Shown piece after piece: positions 33,842-43,303 of a stretch of DNA of 64,000 nucleotides. The notes under the pieces were generated by a model, which was not told the origin of the DNA, searched no databases, and saw only the letters and a list, made by a program, of their open reading frames with translations. Made by a program: the position numbers and the translations under genes. The DNA lies in NCBI RefSeq assembly GCF_007751035.1, contig NZ_CP036433.1:6367001-6431000 (forward strand), written 5' to 3'. Source of the stretch: Lignipirellula cremea. Lineage in GTDB: Bacteria > Planctomycetota > Planctomycetia > Pirellulales > Pirellulaceae. Every line of letters begins with the position of its first letter. The stretch's first letter is position 1.

Positions 33842-34870
33842 ATGTCTCGAAGGCCTCGCTACGGCTTTACTCTGGTTGAACTACTCGTCGTCATAGCAAT
33901 CATTGGCGTGCTGGTCGCACTGCTGTTACCAGCGGTTCAGATGGCGCGTGAAGCGGCGCGTCGATCCGATTGCACCAACAAGCTCAAACAGATTGGCCTC
34001 GGCCTGCAGGGCTATCTTGATGGGAACAAGGCTTTTCCCCCGGGGATTATCGCCTTGACCAATTCGTCGAATACGTTGACCAGCACGCAACTGGCTCCGG
34101 GCTGGGCCGTGCAAATCCTTCCGTTTGTCGAAGAACGCGCCTTGTACAACCTGATGGTGTCGCGGCTTAACGTCAACAACGGCCCCACCAGCTGGAACGG
34201 CAGCGGAAACGGCTCTTCCTCCAGCCAGCAACGAACAGGCCGCAATAACCTGCAAGCGTTTGTCTGCCCTTCCGATCCCAAAGCCAAAGGCGATATCCGC
34301 TGGCACTCCTCTAACAGTGGATACTACGCGGGTCGCGCCAACTACATTGGTAACTGGGGGATCGGCGCGATGAACTCCAGCGGCACCCCGACCGGCACCG
34401 CGCCGGCCGCGGGCCTGGCGAATCCGTTCGTCGGCAACCACCTGACCCTGCCCGATCCGCAGGGCGTGCTCTTCGCCAATAGTTCGATCTCCGTGCAACG
34501 GATCACCGACGGCACCTCGACCACCTTCCTGGTCGGCGAACGCCATAACAAGTACCAGCTGGCTTCCAACGGAACCGAAGCGCCGTTCTCCGGCGGCGAT
34601 ACGACCTGGGTTGGCGCCGGTAGCGGCGACTACACCATCGACGGCACCACGGCCAGCACGCCGGTTGACGTCTGGGCCCCGCACAACCTGTCGTTTGCTT
34701 ACTATGGCCCGAACCGCGATTACAGCCGCGGTTTCAGCAGCCAGCACCCGGGCGGTTCGCAGTTCGTCATGTGCGATGATAGCGTTCACTTTATCTCGGA
34801 CACGGTCGACCGTAACGTCTATCGTCGTCTGGCCCGTCGCAACGACGGCTATCCGACCCAGGTGCCTTAA
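33842..34870 (+). CDS. DUF1559 pilin-like protein, copy 2
   Basis: A 342-residue paralogue with the same prepilin signal (Y-G-F-T-L-V-E-L-L-V-V-I-A-I-I-G), the S-D-C-T-N-K-L-K-Q-I segment, G-E-R-H-N-K-Y-Q-L and C-terminal H-X9-DD. It is nearly identical to copy 3 over most of its length, including the leader and the bases after the stop, so the two arose by a recent duplication of a complete transcription unit. TGGAGC lies eight bases before the ATG. Its own hairpin terminator follows. Confidence 0.95.
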   Translation: MSRRPRYGFTLVELLVVIAIIGVLVALLLPAVQMAREAARRSDCTNKLKQIGLGLQGYLDGNKAFPPGIIALTNSSNTLTSTQLAPGWAVQILPFVEERALYNLMVSRLNVNNGPTSWNGSGNGSSSSQQRTGRNNLQAFVCPSDPKAKGDIRWHSSNSGYYAGRANYIGNWGIGAMNSSGTPTGTAPAAGLANPFVGNHLTLPDPQGVLFANSSISVQRITDGTSTTFLVGERHNKYQLASNGTEAPFSGGDTTWVGAGSGDYTIDGTTASTPVDVWAPHNLSFAYYGPNRDYSRGFSSQHPGGSQFVMCDDSVHFISDTVDRNVYRRLARRNDGYPTQVP

Positions 34871-34931
34871 TGCCGATCGCGGGATAGCCAGCTGTCTGCC
34901 AGGGCATTGTTGCTAACTTGAAAAACGCTCA

Positions 34932-34967
34932 AACGAGGTCGATTCTTCGGCCTCGTTTGTTTTTTTT
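34932..34967 (+). terminator. Rho-independent terminator after DUF1559 copy 2
   Basis: The arms AACGAGGTCGA and TCGGCCTCGTT form a stem with a four-base loop, followed by a T-rich tract. The stem matches that after copy 3 apart from one base. Confidence 0.88.
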
Positions 34968-35395
34968 GCGTCGCCGACGTTGCAAACCGGCACGGATGGC
35001 GAAAAGGTTGAACGACCTTCTCAGGGGTGAATACCGCTGGTATCGCTGGACTCCTGAGCACGAAAAACGGGGATAAACAGCGAAAACAGGAAAACTCGGA
35101 GCTTCAGGGCATTTAAGAATCAAAGGATGTTTCCCTTGCATTCTCCCCCTTTCTTGCTTTTTTTGTTTGTTAAATTTTGCCAGATCCTGGCACGTCCAGT
35201 AAAATCTTGTTAAAGTTAGGGTTGGGATCCGGGGATTCCCCTTTTAAACTTGAAATTACCGTTCGAGCGTGCTCGAATACTCTCCATCTAGTCTCTGCAT
35301 TTTGCCCTGACCGTTTTTCGTCAGGCCAACTTTTCGCAGCAATCTTATTTCTTATTAGTCTCTTTTTCTGTTCAAGTCCTTTTCTGGAGCAACAT
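34968..35395. other. Intergenic region before DUF1559 copy 3
   Basis: No gene is visible. The last 65 bases (35331-35395) are the leader shared with copy 2. The AT-rich stretch near 35155-35215 is the likeliest promoter area. Confidence 0.5.
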
Positions 35396-36424
35396 ATGTC
35401 TCGAGGGCGTCGTTACGGCTTTACTCTTGTTGAATTGCTAGTCGTGATAGCAATCATTGGCGTATTGGTCGCGCTGCTGTTACCTGCCGTTCAGATGGCG
35501 CGTGAAGCCGCGCGCCGGTCCGATTGCACCAATAAGCTCAAACAGATTGGTCTTGGCCTGCAGGGCTATCTGGATAGTAGTAAAGCCTTTCCTCCCGGCT
35601 TTATCGCCATTACAAACTCCTCCAACGTCTTAAGCAGCAGCACGACGACGGTTGGCTGGGCTGTGCAAATCCTTCCCTTTGTGGAGGAACGTGCCCTGTA
35701 TAACTTGCTGCAGCCGCAAATCATGAATGCGAACGCCCCGCAAAACTGGAACGGCTCCGGCAGCGGCCCCGCCTACAATCAGCAGAAGACCGGGCGCGGT
35801 AACCTGCAAGCGTTTATCTGTCCTTCCGATCCCAAAGCCAAAGGCGAAATCCGCTGGGTCTCCAGCAACACGGGTTACTACGCCGGCCGCGCCAATTACA
35901 TCGGCAACTGGGGCCTTGGAGCCATCAACTCCAGCGGCAGCCCGACCGGCACCGCCTCGGGCGTCGGCCTGGCGAATCCGTTCATCGGTAACCACCTGAA
36001 CCTGCCCGACCCTCAGGGCGTGCTCTTCGCCAACAGTTCGATTTCCGTGCAGCGGATCACCGACGGCACCTCGACCACCTTCCTGGTCGGCGAACGCCAT
36101 AACAAGTATCAGCTGGATGCCTCGGGCAACGAAGCACCGTTCTCCGGTGGCGATACGGCCTGGGTTGGCTCCGGTAGCGGCGACTACACCATCGACGGCA
36201 CCACGGCCAGCACGCCCGCCGACACCTGGGCGCCGCACAACTTGTCATTCTGCTACCGTGGCCCGAACCGCGATTACAGCCGCGGTTTCAGCAGCCAGCA
36301 CCCGGGCGGTTCGCAGTTTGTCATGTGCGATGACAGCGTTCACTTCATCTCGGACACGGTCGACATCAACGTCTACCGCCGACTCTCCCGTCGTAACGAT
36401 GGCTACCCGACCCAGGTGCCTTAA
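35396..36424 (+). CDS. DUF1559 pilin-like protein, copy 3
   Basis: A 342-residue DUF1559 protein, almost the twin of copy 2. The ATG at 35396 follows TGGAGCAACAT and starts the prepilin sequence (R-R-Y-G-F-T-L-V-E-L-L); the open frame further upstream is the leader and is not coding. Differences from copy 2 cluster around residues 60-105, where short polar loops vary. The C-terminus has H-X9-DD. These proteins are thought to be envelope components related to type IV pilins; no pilus assembly genes are nearby, so their export must rely on machinery elsewhere. Confidence 0.95.
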   Translation: MSRGRRYGFTLVELLVVIAIIGVLVALLLPAVQMAREAARRSDCTNKLKQIGLGLQGYLDSSKAFPPGFIAITNSSNVLSSSTTTVGWAVQILPFVEERALYNLLQPQIMNANAPQNWNGSGSGPAYNQQKTGRGNLQAFICPSDPKAKGEIRWVSSNTGYYAGRANYIGNWGLGAINSSGSPTGTASGVGLANPFIGNHLNLPDPQGVLFANSSISVQRITDGTSTTFLVGERHNKYQLDASGNEAPFSGGDTAWVGSGSGDYTIDGTTASTPADTWAPHNLSFCYRGPNRDYSRGFSSQHPGGSQFVMCDDSVHFISDTVDINVYRRLSRRNDGYPTQVP

Positions 36425-36485
36425 TGCCGATCGCTGGATAGCCAGCTGTCGACCAGAGCATTTTTGCTAACTTGAAAAACTCGCG

Positions 36486-36514
36486 AACGAGGCCGATCTT
36501 CGGCCTCGTTTTCT
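36486..36514 (+). terminator. Rho-independent terminator after DUF1559 copy 3
   Basis: AACGAGGCCGA pairs perfectly with TCGGCCTCGTT over a three-base loop, followed by TTCTT. The remaining gap to the next gene (to 36802) shows no further gene. Confidence 0.88.
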
Positions 36515-36802
36515 TGTTGCGTCGCCCTGCTCGAGTACAGAATCGGTCCGCAACCCCACCTGGAAAAGTCAGAATCCCGGCGGTCACTGCGTACGCTGGG
36601 CCTTCACGATCGTCCTCTACCGATTGACATGGCAACGCGCCCTCAGCCAATAATGGTGGAAAGACAATAACATGGTCTTTCGGCATTCACGGTACGCATT
36701 TGCTACGATTGGGCCTCGCAGTCGTTCCGGTGCACCGGGACCTGCAGAGGAAAATATCCGTTGCCCTGCGAGATCTTCCGCTCGAATGCCATGAGGTTCG
36801 TC

Positions 36803-39175
36803 ATGTCGTATCTGTCGCTCTCTTGCCCCGGCCGCCTCTTCTTGCTGGGAGCCGCTCTTTACCTGCATTGTGGGCCCGTCGGCGCCGCGGAACCGCTGGC
36901 GGAGCAACTGCGAAAACTTCCCACGACCGTGCTGCAGGACGAACTGCACGAGCAGGCGGATCGAATGCTCTACGACCAGCAGCGAGCCCGCGTCCAGCAG
37001 GCAAACGACGCCAGCAGCAAGGCCTGGGCCGGCATCGATTCCACCGCCGCCTGGGAAGCGTTCCGCGATCAAAGGCTCGAAGCCATGCGACGCTCTTTCG
37101 GCCCTTTTCCCCAGCCGCCCGCGTCGCTGCCGGTGCACATTACGGCGTCACTGCCTGGCGAAGGCTACGTTGTCGACAAACTCGTTTTCCAGTCGCGACC
37201 GGGACTCTGGGTGAGCGCCTTGCTGTACCGCCCCGCACGCATCGACCGCCCGGCTCCCGGCATTATTGTTTCGCACGCCCATCATACGCCCAAGTCGCAC
37301 GGAGAACTGCAGGACATGGGCGCCACCTGGGCGCGAGCCGGCTGCTATGTGCTGACCCCCGACCATCTGGGACATGGCGAGCGACGGGAGCATCCGTTCC
37401 AGACCGAAGCCGACTATCCGGGCGAATTCCGCGTCAGTCGCCAGGACTACTATCATCGGTACGACAGCGGGATCCAGCTACACCTGGCCGGCTCCAGCCT
37501 GATCGGCTGGCTCCAGTGGGATCTGCAGCGCGGCGTCGACCTGCTGCTGCAGCAGCCCAACATCGACCCCCAGGCGATCATCTTAATGGGAGCAGTCGCC
37601 GGCGGCGGCGATCCCGCAGCGGTCACGGCCGCGCTCGACAAACGCATTACCTGTGCAGCGCCGTTTAATTTTGGCGGACCGCAGCCCGAGGCCGGATTCC
37701 CCTTGCCGGAAAACGTAGAGAAAACGTTCAACTACGCCGGCGGCGGCAGCTGGGAGTCGACGCGCAATATAAGCGATTCGGCCCGCGATGGTTTTCTGCA
37801 CTGGGTCATCGTCGGCGGCATCGCGCCGCGACGCTTGATTTACGGTTACGAGTTCGGCTGGGACCAGGAACACGATCCCGTGTGGAAACGGTTTGTCCCC
37901 CTTTACGGCATGTATAAGGCCGACGACAAGCTGGGCTACTCGCACGGTTTTGGTTCGATTCGTATTCGGGAGAAGCCGGCGTCGCACTGCACCCATATCG
38001 GCCCCGTGCATCGTGTTCGGATTCACCAGCACCTGAAGGAATGGTTCGGCGTGCCGATCAGCCCCGAGCAGGAATATTCGGCCCGCCGTGAAAGCTCCGA
38101 GCTGTTGTGCTGGACGCCCGAGCTGCGCAAAAAGCTCGCCCCGCAATCGCTCACGCAACTGCTGCCGAGCCTGGTCGAGGAGCAACTCAAGGCGGCGCGA
38201 ACAAAGCGAGCCTCCCTGCAGGACGATGCATTCCGCACCGCCCTGCGGCGAGATCTTGACGCCGTGCTGGGACAGACAGCGCCGTTGCAGCCGGTCAAGG
38301 TTGTCTCTTCGCAGGCGCTCGATTCTCCCCTGGCAGGCGCGCCGGAAATTGAAGCGACGCAGATCGTCCTGCAGACGGAAAATGGCATCGTCGTACCGTT
38401 GCTCTTGTTGTCGCCGCCGAAAAGTCCCAGGCGATGCGTGCTGGCCTTTTGCCAGGAAGGGAAAGAACAGCTGCTCCGCGCCCGTGCGGCCGAGTTCGCC
38501 AAACTGCTCCAGGCCGGCGTCGCCATCTGCCTGCCCGACCTGCGGGGTACGGGGGAAACAGATTCCGGTTCCGATCGGGACCAGACCGGCAGTGCGACGG
38601 CTGTTTCTTCCACGGGCCTGATGCTGGGCGATCCCTTGCCCGCCCAGCAACTGCGGGATCTGCGCAGCGTTGCCCGTTTTCTGCAGACTCGCTCGGGCGG
38701 CGATGCGCTTCGCCTGTCGCTGTGGGGCGATTCGCTGGCAAAAACCAATTCCGCCGACGCTAACCTGGACGTTCCCCGCCGCATCGACGGACGCCCCCGA
38801 CAAAGCGAGCCCCTGGGCGGCCTGCTCGCACTGCTGGGCGGTTTGTATCTGGACGATATCGACGCCCTCTATGTGCATGGCGGCCTCGCCAGTTTTGCCG
38901 ACGTGCTGACGCGTTACCAGGTGCTCATTCCGCATGATGTGGTGATTCCCGGCCTGCTCACCCAGGCCGACGTCGTCGATCTGGCGGCCGCCCAGACGTC
39001 GTCTTCGCTGCTTCTGCAGGAACTGGTCAACGGCAACAATCAGCCGCTCGACCAGGAGGCCGTCCAGACCGCATTTGCTCCTGTCGCCAAACGCTACGCC
39101 GCCGCCGGCAACGGCGCCCTGCTGAAGATCGACAACAACGCCTCCCCGGCCGCGTGGCTGCTGCAGACGAAGTAA
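36803..39175 (+). CDS. Secreted protein with two alpha/beta-hydrolase (acetyl xylan esterase-like) domains
   Basis: About 790 residues with a signal peptide (F-L-L-G-A-A-L-Y..V-G-A-A). The first domain (about 100-420) follows the acetyl xylan esterase/dienelactone hydrolase plan (R-P-A-P-G-I-I-V-S-H-A-H, P-D-H-L-G-H-G-E-R), but the nucleophile elbow reads G-A-V-A-G-G-G (about residue 262) where relatives have G-A-S-G-G-G, so the serine is lost. A second hydrolase-like domain (about 510-790) has a L-P-D-L-R-G-T-G-E-T strand and an intact-looking G-D-S-L-A (about residue 641). The ATG at 36803 has GAGG six bases upstream; ATG 36791 and TTG 36761 are alternatives. It may act on plant or algal polysaccharide esters; this is inferred. 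Confidence 0.8.
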   Translation: MSYLSLSCPGRLFLLGAALYLHCGPVGAAEPLAEQLRKLPTTVLQDELHEQADRMLYDQQRARVQQANDASSKAWAGIDSTAAWEAFRDQRLEAMRRSFGPFPQPPASLPVHITASLPGEGYVVDKLVFQSRPGLWVSALLYRPARIDRPAPGIIVSHAHHTPKSHGELQDMGATWARAGCYVLTPDHLGHGERREHPFQTEADYPGEFRVSRQDYYHRYDSGIQLHLAGSSLIGWLQWDLQRGVDLLLQQPNIDPQAIILMGAVAGGGDPAAVTAALDKRITCAAPFNFGGPQPEAGFPLPENVEKTFNYAGGGSWESTRNISDSARDGFLHWVIVGGIAPRRLIYGYEFGWDQEHDPVWKRFVPLYGMYKADDKLGYSHGFGSIRIREKPASHCTHIGPVHRVRIHQHLKEWFGVPISPEQEYSARRESSELLCWTPELRKKLAPQSLTQLLPSLVEEQLKAARTKRASLQDDAFRTALRRDLDAVLGQTAPLQPVKVVSSQALDSPLAGAPEIEATQIVLQTENGIVVPLLLLSPPKSPRRCVLAFCQEGKEQLLRARAAEFAKLLQAGVAICLPDLRGTGETDSGSDRDQTGSATAVSSTGLMLGDPLPAQQLRDLRSVARFLQTRSGGDALRLSLWGDSLAKTNSADANLDVPRRIDGRPRQSEPLGGLLALLGGLYLDDIDALYVHGGLASFADVLTRYQVLIPHDVVIPGLLTQADVVDLAAAQTSSSLLLQELVNGNNQPLDQEAVQTAFAPVAKRYAAAGNGALLKIDNNASPAAWLLQTK

Positions 39176-39353
39176 TCGGCAATAAAGCAGTTCGCACAGC
39201 GCGCCCGCATGTCGCCGAAGTCGCCAGACGGTTGAGGAAGGATTCTGGGCGAGTGGGAACCGTGGCCCAACTCTGGCGAGTTCGGCTACGGCATGCTGGG
39301 GATTACCCAGTTTCACTTGACCCGATTCGGGGAATCCACGACGATGCGCGTCA

Positions 39354-40400
39354 ATGATACGTCCCCACTTTTACCTGCTGATGGCGGCCGGCGTGCTGGC
39401 TGCCTCTCCCTTGCTGGCGCAGCATGCTGCGCAGAGCGTGCTGGTCATGCATGGCGGGCAGGTCATTCGGGGCGACATCCATCGGCTGGGCGACGGTTAC
39501 CAGGTTCGACTGGCGAATAACGACGAAATCCGCCTGCCGGTCGATCGCGTGCAGCTGGTTGCGACCGATCTGGAAGCAGCTTATCGACAACTTCGCGATC
39601 AACTCTCGCCGCGTGATCCGGCGGCTCGCCTGGATCTGGCCAGCTGGTGCTTGCGGTGGAAACTCTATGCCCGCGCTGCCGACCAGTTGCTGGCCGCCCG
39701 GCAATTCCAGGGCGAGTCGGCCCGGCTGACCCATCTGGAAAGACGCCTGCACTTCGCCGTCGTCGAAGTCGATCCGTTAACGCTGGCCGAAACACGCACC
39801 CTGGACCAGGGCGCCCCTGACCTGATCAACTCGCTGCCCGCGGCCATAGTGGAAGAGTACACCCATGCCGTGCAGCCGTTGCTGCTCAGCCGCTGCGGAC
39901 TGGCCGGTTGCCATGGCCTGGGCGCCAAAAACGAGTTCCAGCTGCTGCGTCCGGCGGCCAATGAGTTTCTTTCGCATCGCCATACCCAGCGCAATCTGGC
40001 GGCGACGTTAACGCAGGTTCACCGCCGGGATCCGACGCAAAGTCCCTTGCTGCTGGCGGCACAGAAAGCCCACGGCGGGATGGGAGCCTGCTTCCGCACC
40101 GACGAAGATCCCTTGTTCCAGCGTATCCAGGAATGGGTCATGGCGCTGGCCAGCGGATCATCGCTCGTGCGACTGGCGGCGATCCAGGAGCCGGAAACGG
40201 TGCTGCGGCAGGCCAGTTTTGGAGAACCCGTCCTGTCCCGCCACGGCGAACTCCAGGCGATGGACGACCCTTTTGATCCCGACGAATTCAACCAGCGTTA
40301 CCATGGCGCCAGCGAGCCGGCCGAACTCGCCGATCCCGCGGCCGGTCGCGTCCTGCCCGGGCTCGACGATCTTCCTCCCGACTCGCCGCCGACGGACTGA
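39354..40400 (+). CDS. Exported protein with single CX4CH heme-like motif
   Basis: A 348-residue protein with a signal peptide (F-Y-L-L-M-A-A-G-V-L-A-A-S-P-L-L-A-Q). Residues of about 28-75 are a small beta domain (V-L-V-M-H-G-G-Q-V-I-R-G-D-I). Helices follow, and then a motif C-G-L-A-G-C-H near residue 181, in the context V-Q-P-L-L-L-S-R-C..H-G. That context is the one of planctomycete cytochrome c-like domains, where the usual spacing is CXXCH; here four residues separate the cysteines. Heme binding is possible but uncertain. The C-terminus is acidic and Pro-rich. It precedes a glycosyltransferase gene by 102 bases. Confidence 0.75.
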   Translation: MIRPHFYLLMAAGVLAASPLLAQHAAQSVLVMHGGQVIRGDIHRLGDGYQVRLANNDEIRLPVDRVQLVATDLEAAYRQLRDQLSPRDPAARLDLASWCLRWKLYARAADQLLAARQFQGESARLTHLERRLHFAVVEVDPLTLAETRTLDQGAPDLINSLPAAIVEEYTHAVQPLLLSRCGLAGCHGLGAKNEFQLLRPAANEFLSHRHTQRNLAATLTQVHRRDPTQSPLLLAAQKAHGGMGACFRTDEDPLFQRIQEWVMALASGSSLVRLAAIQEPETVLRQASFGEPVLSRHGELQAMDDPFDPDEFNQRYHGASEPAELADPAAGRVLPGLDDLPPDSPPTD

Positions 40401-40502
40401 TCCGCCGATCGCCTGATCGAGCCGCCGACGGATTGACCAGGTCGCCCCTGGCAAGGGATACTGGCCGGAAACTTCCTGGCGCCTCCTCTTTCCGGCAAAC
40501 CG

Positions 40503-41333
40503 ATGTCGACCCCAGCCCCCGGCTTGAACGTCGCCGCCCCGGCCGTGTCGGTGCTCACGGCGATCCTGGCCCCCGATCCGGTGCACTTTCGCAGTACGGT
40601 CGAGAGCGTGCTGGGCCAAACCTATACGGATTTTGAGTACGTGGTGGTCGAAGATCCGTCACCAGCGTCGGCCGGGGCGATCCTGGCCGATTACCCCGAC
40701 CCGCGGATCCGCCATTTCCGGAATGCGGAGCGTACTTCGCTGTTGGCGCAGCGGAATAAAGCGCTCGAAATGGCCCGCGGCGAATTCATCGCCTGGATTG
40801 ATGGCGACGACGAGTGCGCCCCGCAGCGACTGGCCGCCCAGGTGAAATTCCTGCGTGAGCATCCCGAAGTTGACCTGGTCGGATCGCAACTGACCTACAT
40901 CGACGAGACCGGGAAGACGCTCGGCCGCCGCGATTATCCGCTGTCGCACTCCGCGATCGTCCGCCAGATGCCGCGGTTGAATCCGCTCGCCCATTCCTGC
41001 GTCATGGCCCGCCGCCAGACCATGCTCGACGCCGGCGGCTATGCGTTTGATGCGTATCGCGGCTGCGAAGATTACGAACTTTGGTGCCGCATGGCGACCC
41101 AGGGCCGCGGCTTTGCCAACCTGCCGGAACGCCTGATCCGCTACCGCATTCACCCCGGGCAATTCAAGTCGCAATCCTTGCGCGATACGATCAAAGGCAC
41201 GCTGGCGATCAAACGCATGCACTACCCCCGCGACTATTCCCCGCTGTCGCTGCTGCGGGCGACGGCAGAACGCGGCCTGCTCTGCCTGCCGCCCTCCTGG
41301 GTGCTGCGACTGTTTCTCAGGCTGCAGAGGTAG
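40503..41333 (+). CDS. Glycosyltransferase family 2
   Basis: A 276-residue GT-A enzyme. The nucleotide-binding start V-S-V-L-T-A-I-L-A-P-D is followed by S-V-L-G-Q-T-Y-T-D-F-E-Y-V-V-V-E-D (about 38-54), the R-N-K-A-L-E-M-A-R-G-E-F-I-A-W-I-D-G-D-D metal-binding D-x-D region (about 83-102), and G-C-E-D-Y-E-L-W-C-R, the usual E-D-x-x-L/W acceptor-side motif. There is no membrane helix. The start is an ATG at 40503; the ribosome binding site is weak. The acceptor is unknown. Confidence 0.9.
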   Translation: MSTPAPGLNVAAPAVSVLTAILAPDPVHFRSTVESVLGQTYTDFEYVVVEDPSPASAGAILADYPDPRIRHFRNAERTSLLAQRNKALEMARGEFIAWIDGDDECAPQRLAAQVKFLREHPEVDLVGSQLTYIDETGKTLGRRDYPLSHSAIVRQMPRLNPLAHSCVMARRQTMLDAGGYAFDAYRGCEDYELWCRMATQGRGFANLPERLIRYRIHPGQFKSQSLRDTIKGTLAIKRMHYPRDYSPLSLLRATAERGLLCLPPSWVLRLFLRLQR

Positions 41334-41485
41334 CCAAGGCGTGGCGCGATCCGTCCTGGCGCGACCGGCCAGGCGGGGAGCAACAGCCGGGCGTCACCCC
41401 GCGCCGAAAAAATCGTTCTGTGCTACGATGTCGGCAATGGAGGAAATCGGTCCCCCATTTTCCGTTTCGAGAGTCAGGATTCCTG

Positions 41486-42688
41486 ATGAAATACGCCATC
41501 ATTATTCCCGACGGCTGCGCCGACGAACCGCAAGAGTCGCTGCAGGGGAAAACGCCCCTCCAGGCGGCTCAGATTCCCGCCATGGACGCCGTCGTTCAGG
41601 CCGGCCTGGTCGGCCGCGCCAACAATGTGCCGGCCCACCTGCCCCCCGGTTCCGATGTGGCCAATCTCAGCCTGCTGGGCTACGACCCCAACACCTATTT
41701 CACGGGGCGCGCCCCGCTGGAAGCGGCCGCCCAGGGGATCGACCTGGGTCCCGAGGACTGGGCCATCCGCTGCAACCTGGTGACGGTCCAGGACCAGGTG
41801 ATGAAAGATTTCACCGCCGGCCATATCTCCACCGAAGAAGCGACCGTGCTGCTGGCGGCCGCGCAAGAAGCTCTCTCCGATCCGCGACTGGAGTTTGTCC
41901 CTGGTGTCAGCTACCGCAACCTGCTGCTGTACCGCGGGGCGGGACAGCCGGCCCCGTTTACGATGGAAACCCGCACCACGCCGCCGCACGATCTGACCGA
42001 CAAGTCCGTCTCCGACGACTTCCCCCGGGGCGCCGGCAGCGCCATGCTGAACGAACTGATGGCGGAAAGCATGGCCCTCTTTGCCGAGCATCCCATCAAC
42101 CAGGCCCGCCTGGCCCAGGGGAAACTGCCGGCCACCAACATCTGGTTATGGGGGCTGGGAAAAACGCCCAGCTTGACGCCCTTCTTTGACCTGCATGGCA
42201 AGCACGGGAAGATGATCACGGCCGTCGACCTGCTCCGCGGGCTGGCCGCCCTGATCGGCTGGGAACGGATCGAAGTGCCCGGCGCCACCGGCTACACGGA
42301 TACCGATTACGCCGCCAAGGGACGTTACGCGATTGACGCCCTGGATACGACCGACATCATTTGCGTGCATGTGGAAGCTACCGACGAAGCCTCGCACGAA
42401 GGCGACGTCGCCGGCAAGATCGCCGGGCTGGAACAGATCGACCAGCACATTGTGGCGCCGCTTCACGCCGCCTTGAAAGCCCGGGGCGACTACCGCATTC
42501 TGGTCACGCCCGACCATCCGACTCCGCTGCGGACCAAGACCCACAGCCACGGCTATGTGCCGTTCGCCATGGCCGGCTCCGGGGTCGAAGTCGATGCAGC
42601 GCAAACGTACGACGAAGTCACCGCCGGCGCCTCGCCGCATGAATTCCTGGAAGGCTGCCAGCTGATGAGCTTCTTCCTGGGCGAATAA
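41486..42688 (+). CDS. apgM: Cofactor-independent phosphoglycerate mutase, archaeal type
   Basis: A 400-residue metalloenzyme that interconverts 3- and 2-phosphoglycerate in glycolysis and gluconeogenesis. It has the alkaline-phosphatase-like metal sites: I-I-P-D-G-C-A-D (about 6-13), the nucleophile region G-S-D-V-A-N-L-S-L-L-G-Y-D-P (about 56-69), G-L-G-K-T-P, V-H-V-E-A-T-D-E-A-S-H-E-G-D and V-T-P-D-H-P-T-P. The ATG at 41486 has AGGA seven bases upstream; the much longer open frame before it overlaps the glycosyltransferase gene. With pckA in the same window, both enzymes serve the lower part of gluconeogenesis, but they are not in one operon. Confidence 0.94.
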   Translation: MKYAIIIPDGCADEPQESLQGKTPLQAAQIPAMDAVVQAGLVGRANNVPAHLPPGSDVANLSLLGYDPNTYFTGRAPLEAAAQGIDLGPEDWAIRCNLVTVQDQVMKDFTAGHISTEEATVLLAAAQEALSDPRLEFVPGVSYRNLLLYRGAGQPAPFTMETRTTPPHDLTDKSVSDDFPRGAGSAMLNELMAESMALFAEHPINQARLAQGKLPATNIWLWGLGKTPSLTPFFDLHGKHGKMITAVDLLRGLAALIGWERIEVPGATGYTDTDYAAKGRYAIDALDTTDIICVHVEATDEASHEGDVAGKIAGLEQIDQHIVAPLHAALKARGDYRILVTPDHPTPLRTKTHSHGYVPFAMAGSGVEVDAAQTYDEVTAGASPHEFLEGCQLMSFFLGE

Positions 42689-42709
42689 CGCCCGACGACT
42701 TTTGGCGTC

Positions 42710-43225
42710 TCAAAAGACATCGTGGTGCTCATAAATAAAGGTGACAAAACAGCTGCCTTTGGGCAGCGACCGCACTTCCTCGGAATCAAGCAGTCTGGCC
42801 AGGGCGGCAACCGACGCCCGCCAGAAGGTGTGCGTCAGTTCCTCCCAGGCAACAACTCGTTCGTCGGGGCCAAGCGTTTTCAGGCTGCGATCGTACTCGC
42901 TGATCCGCTCTTCCATGGGAGCCCATTGCTCCGTCCAGACTTCGCAATTGCTGTTGAAATCGAAATATCGCCATTCCTGGCAGTTGGACGAAATGTCCTC
43001 GGGCAGCAGGTAGCTGGTTTCCAGATAAGGACGTAACTCCTGCGACATGCGGCAGTGGGATGCGGTTTCTGCGGCAAGGTGGAAATACCGCATCTCCGCC
43101 AGCGTTTCGACCGCCAGGCCCACGATCTGCTCTGCCGCATGGGCCGCCGCGAACGCCTTGATCGAAGGCCTGGCCGCGGACACCATGGCGTCGGTCAGCT
43201 CGGCTGCGGTGACAAGTTCCATCAT
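42710..43225 (-). CDS. DUF4303-like hypothetical protein
   Basis: A 171-residue acidic protein. The start is one of two consecutive ATGs (43225 or 43222) with GGGA upstream. It has an N-terminal helical half (E-L-T-D-A-M-V-S-A-A..A-A-E-Q-I-V-G-L-A-V-E-T-L-A-E-M) and an aromatic C-terminal half (Y-F-D-F-N-S-N-C-E-V-W, W-R-A-S-V-A-A-L-A-R-L-L-D, F-V-T-F-I-Y-E-H). The plan resembles DUF4303/SMI1-like proteins. It is followed on the same strand by DUF4272 79 bases away and may be cotranscribed with it. Function unknown. Confidence 0.65.
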   Translation of the reverse strand: MMELVTAAELTDAMVSAARPSIKAFAAAHAAEQIVGLAVETLAEMRYFHLAAETASHCRMSQELRPYLETSYLLPEDISSNCQEWRYFDFNSNCEVWTEQWAPMEERISEYDRSLKTLGPDERVVAWEELTHTFWRASVAALARLLDSEEVRSLPKGSCFVTFIYEHHDVF

Positions 43226-43303
43226 CAAACTCCCAGATGGCGCATGGCCTGGCAGAAAAAAGTCCAACACGCCCGGCGGGACGACATTCGACTCCCGCCC
43301 TGG

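Noticed and set aside
37583-39316. 577-codon minus-strand frame
   Set aside because: Antisense to the tandem hydrolase gene.
39154-39357. 67-codon plus-strand frame between the hydrolase and heme-protein genes
   Set aside because: No ribosome binding site, overlaps the start of the next gene, Arg-rich composition.
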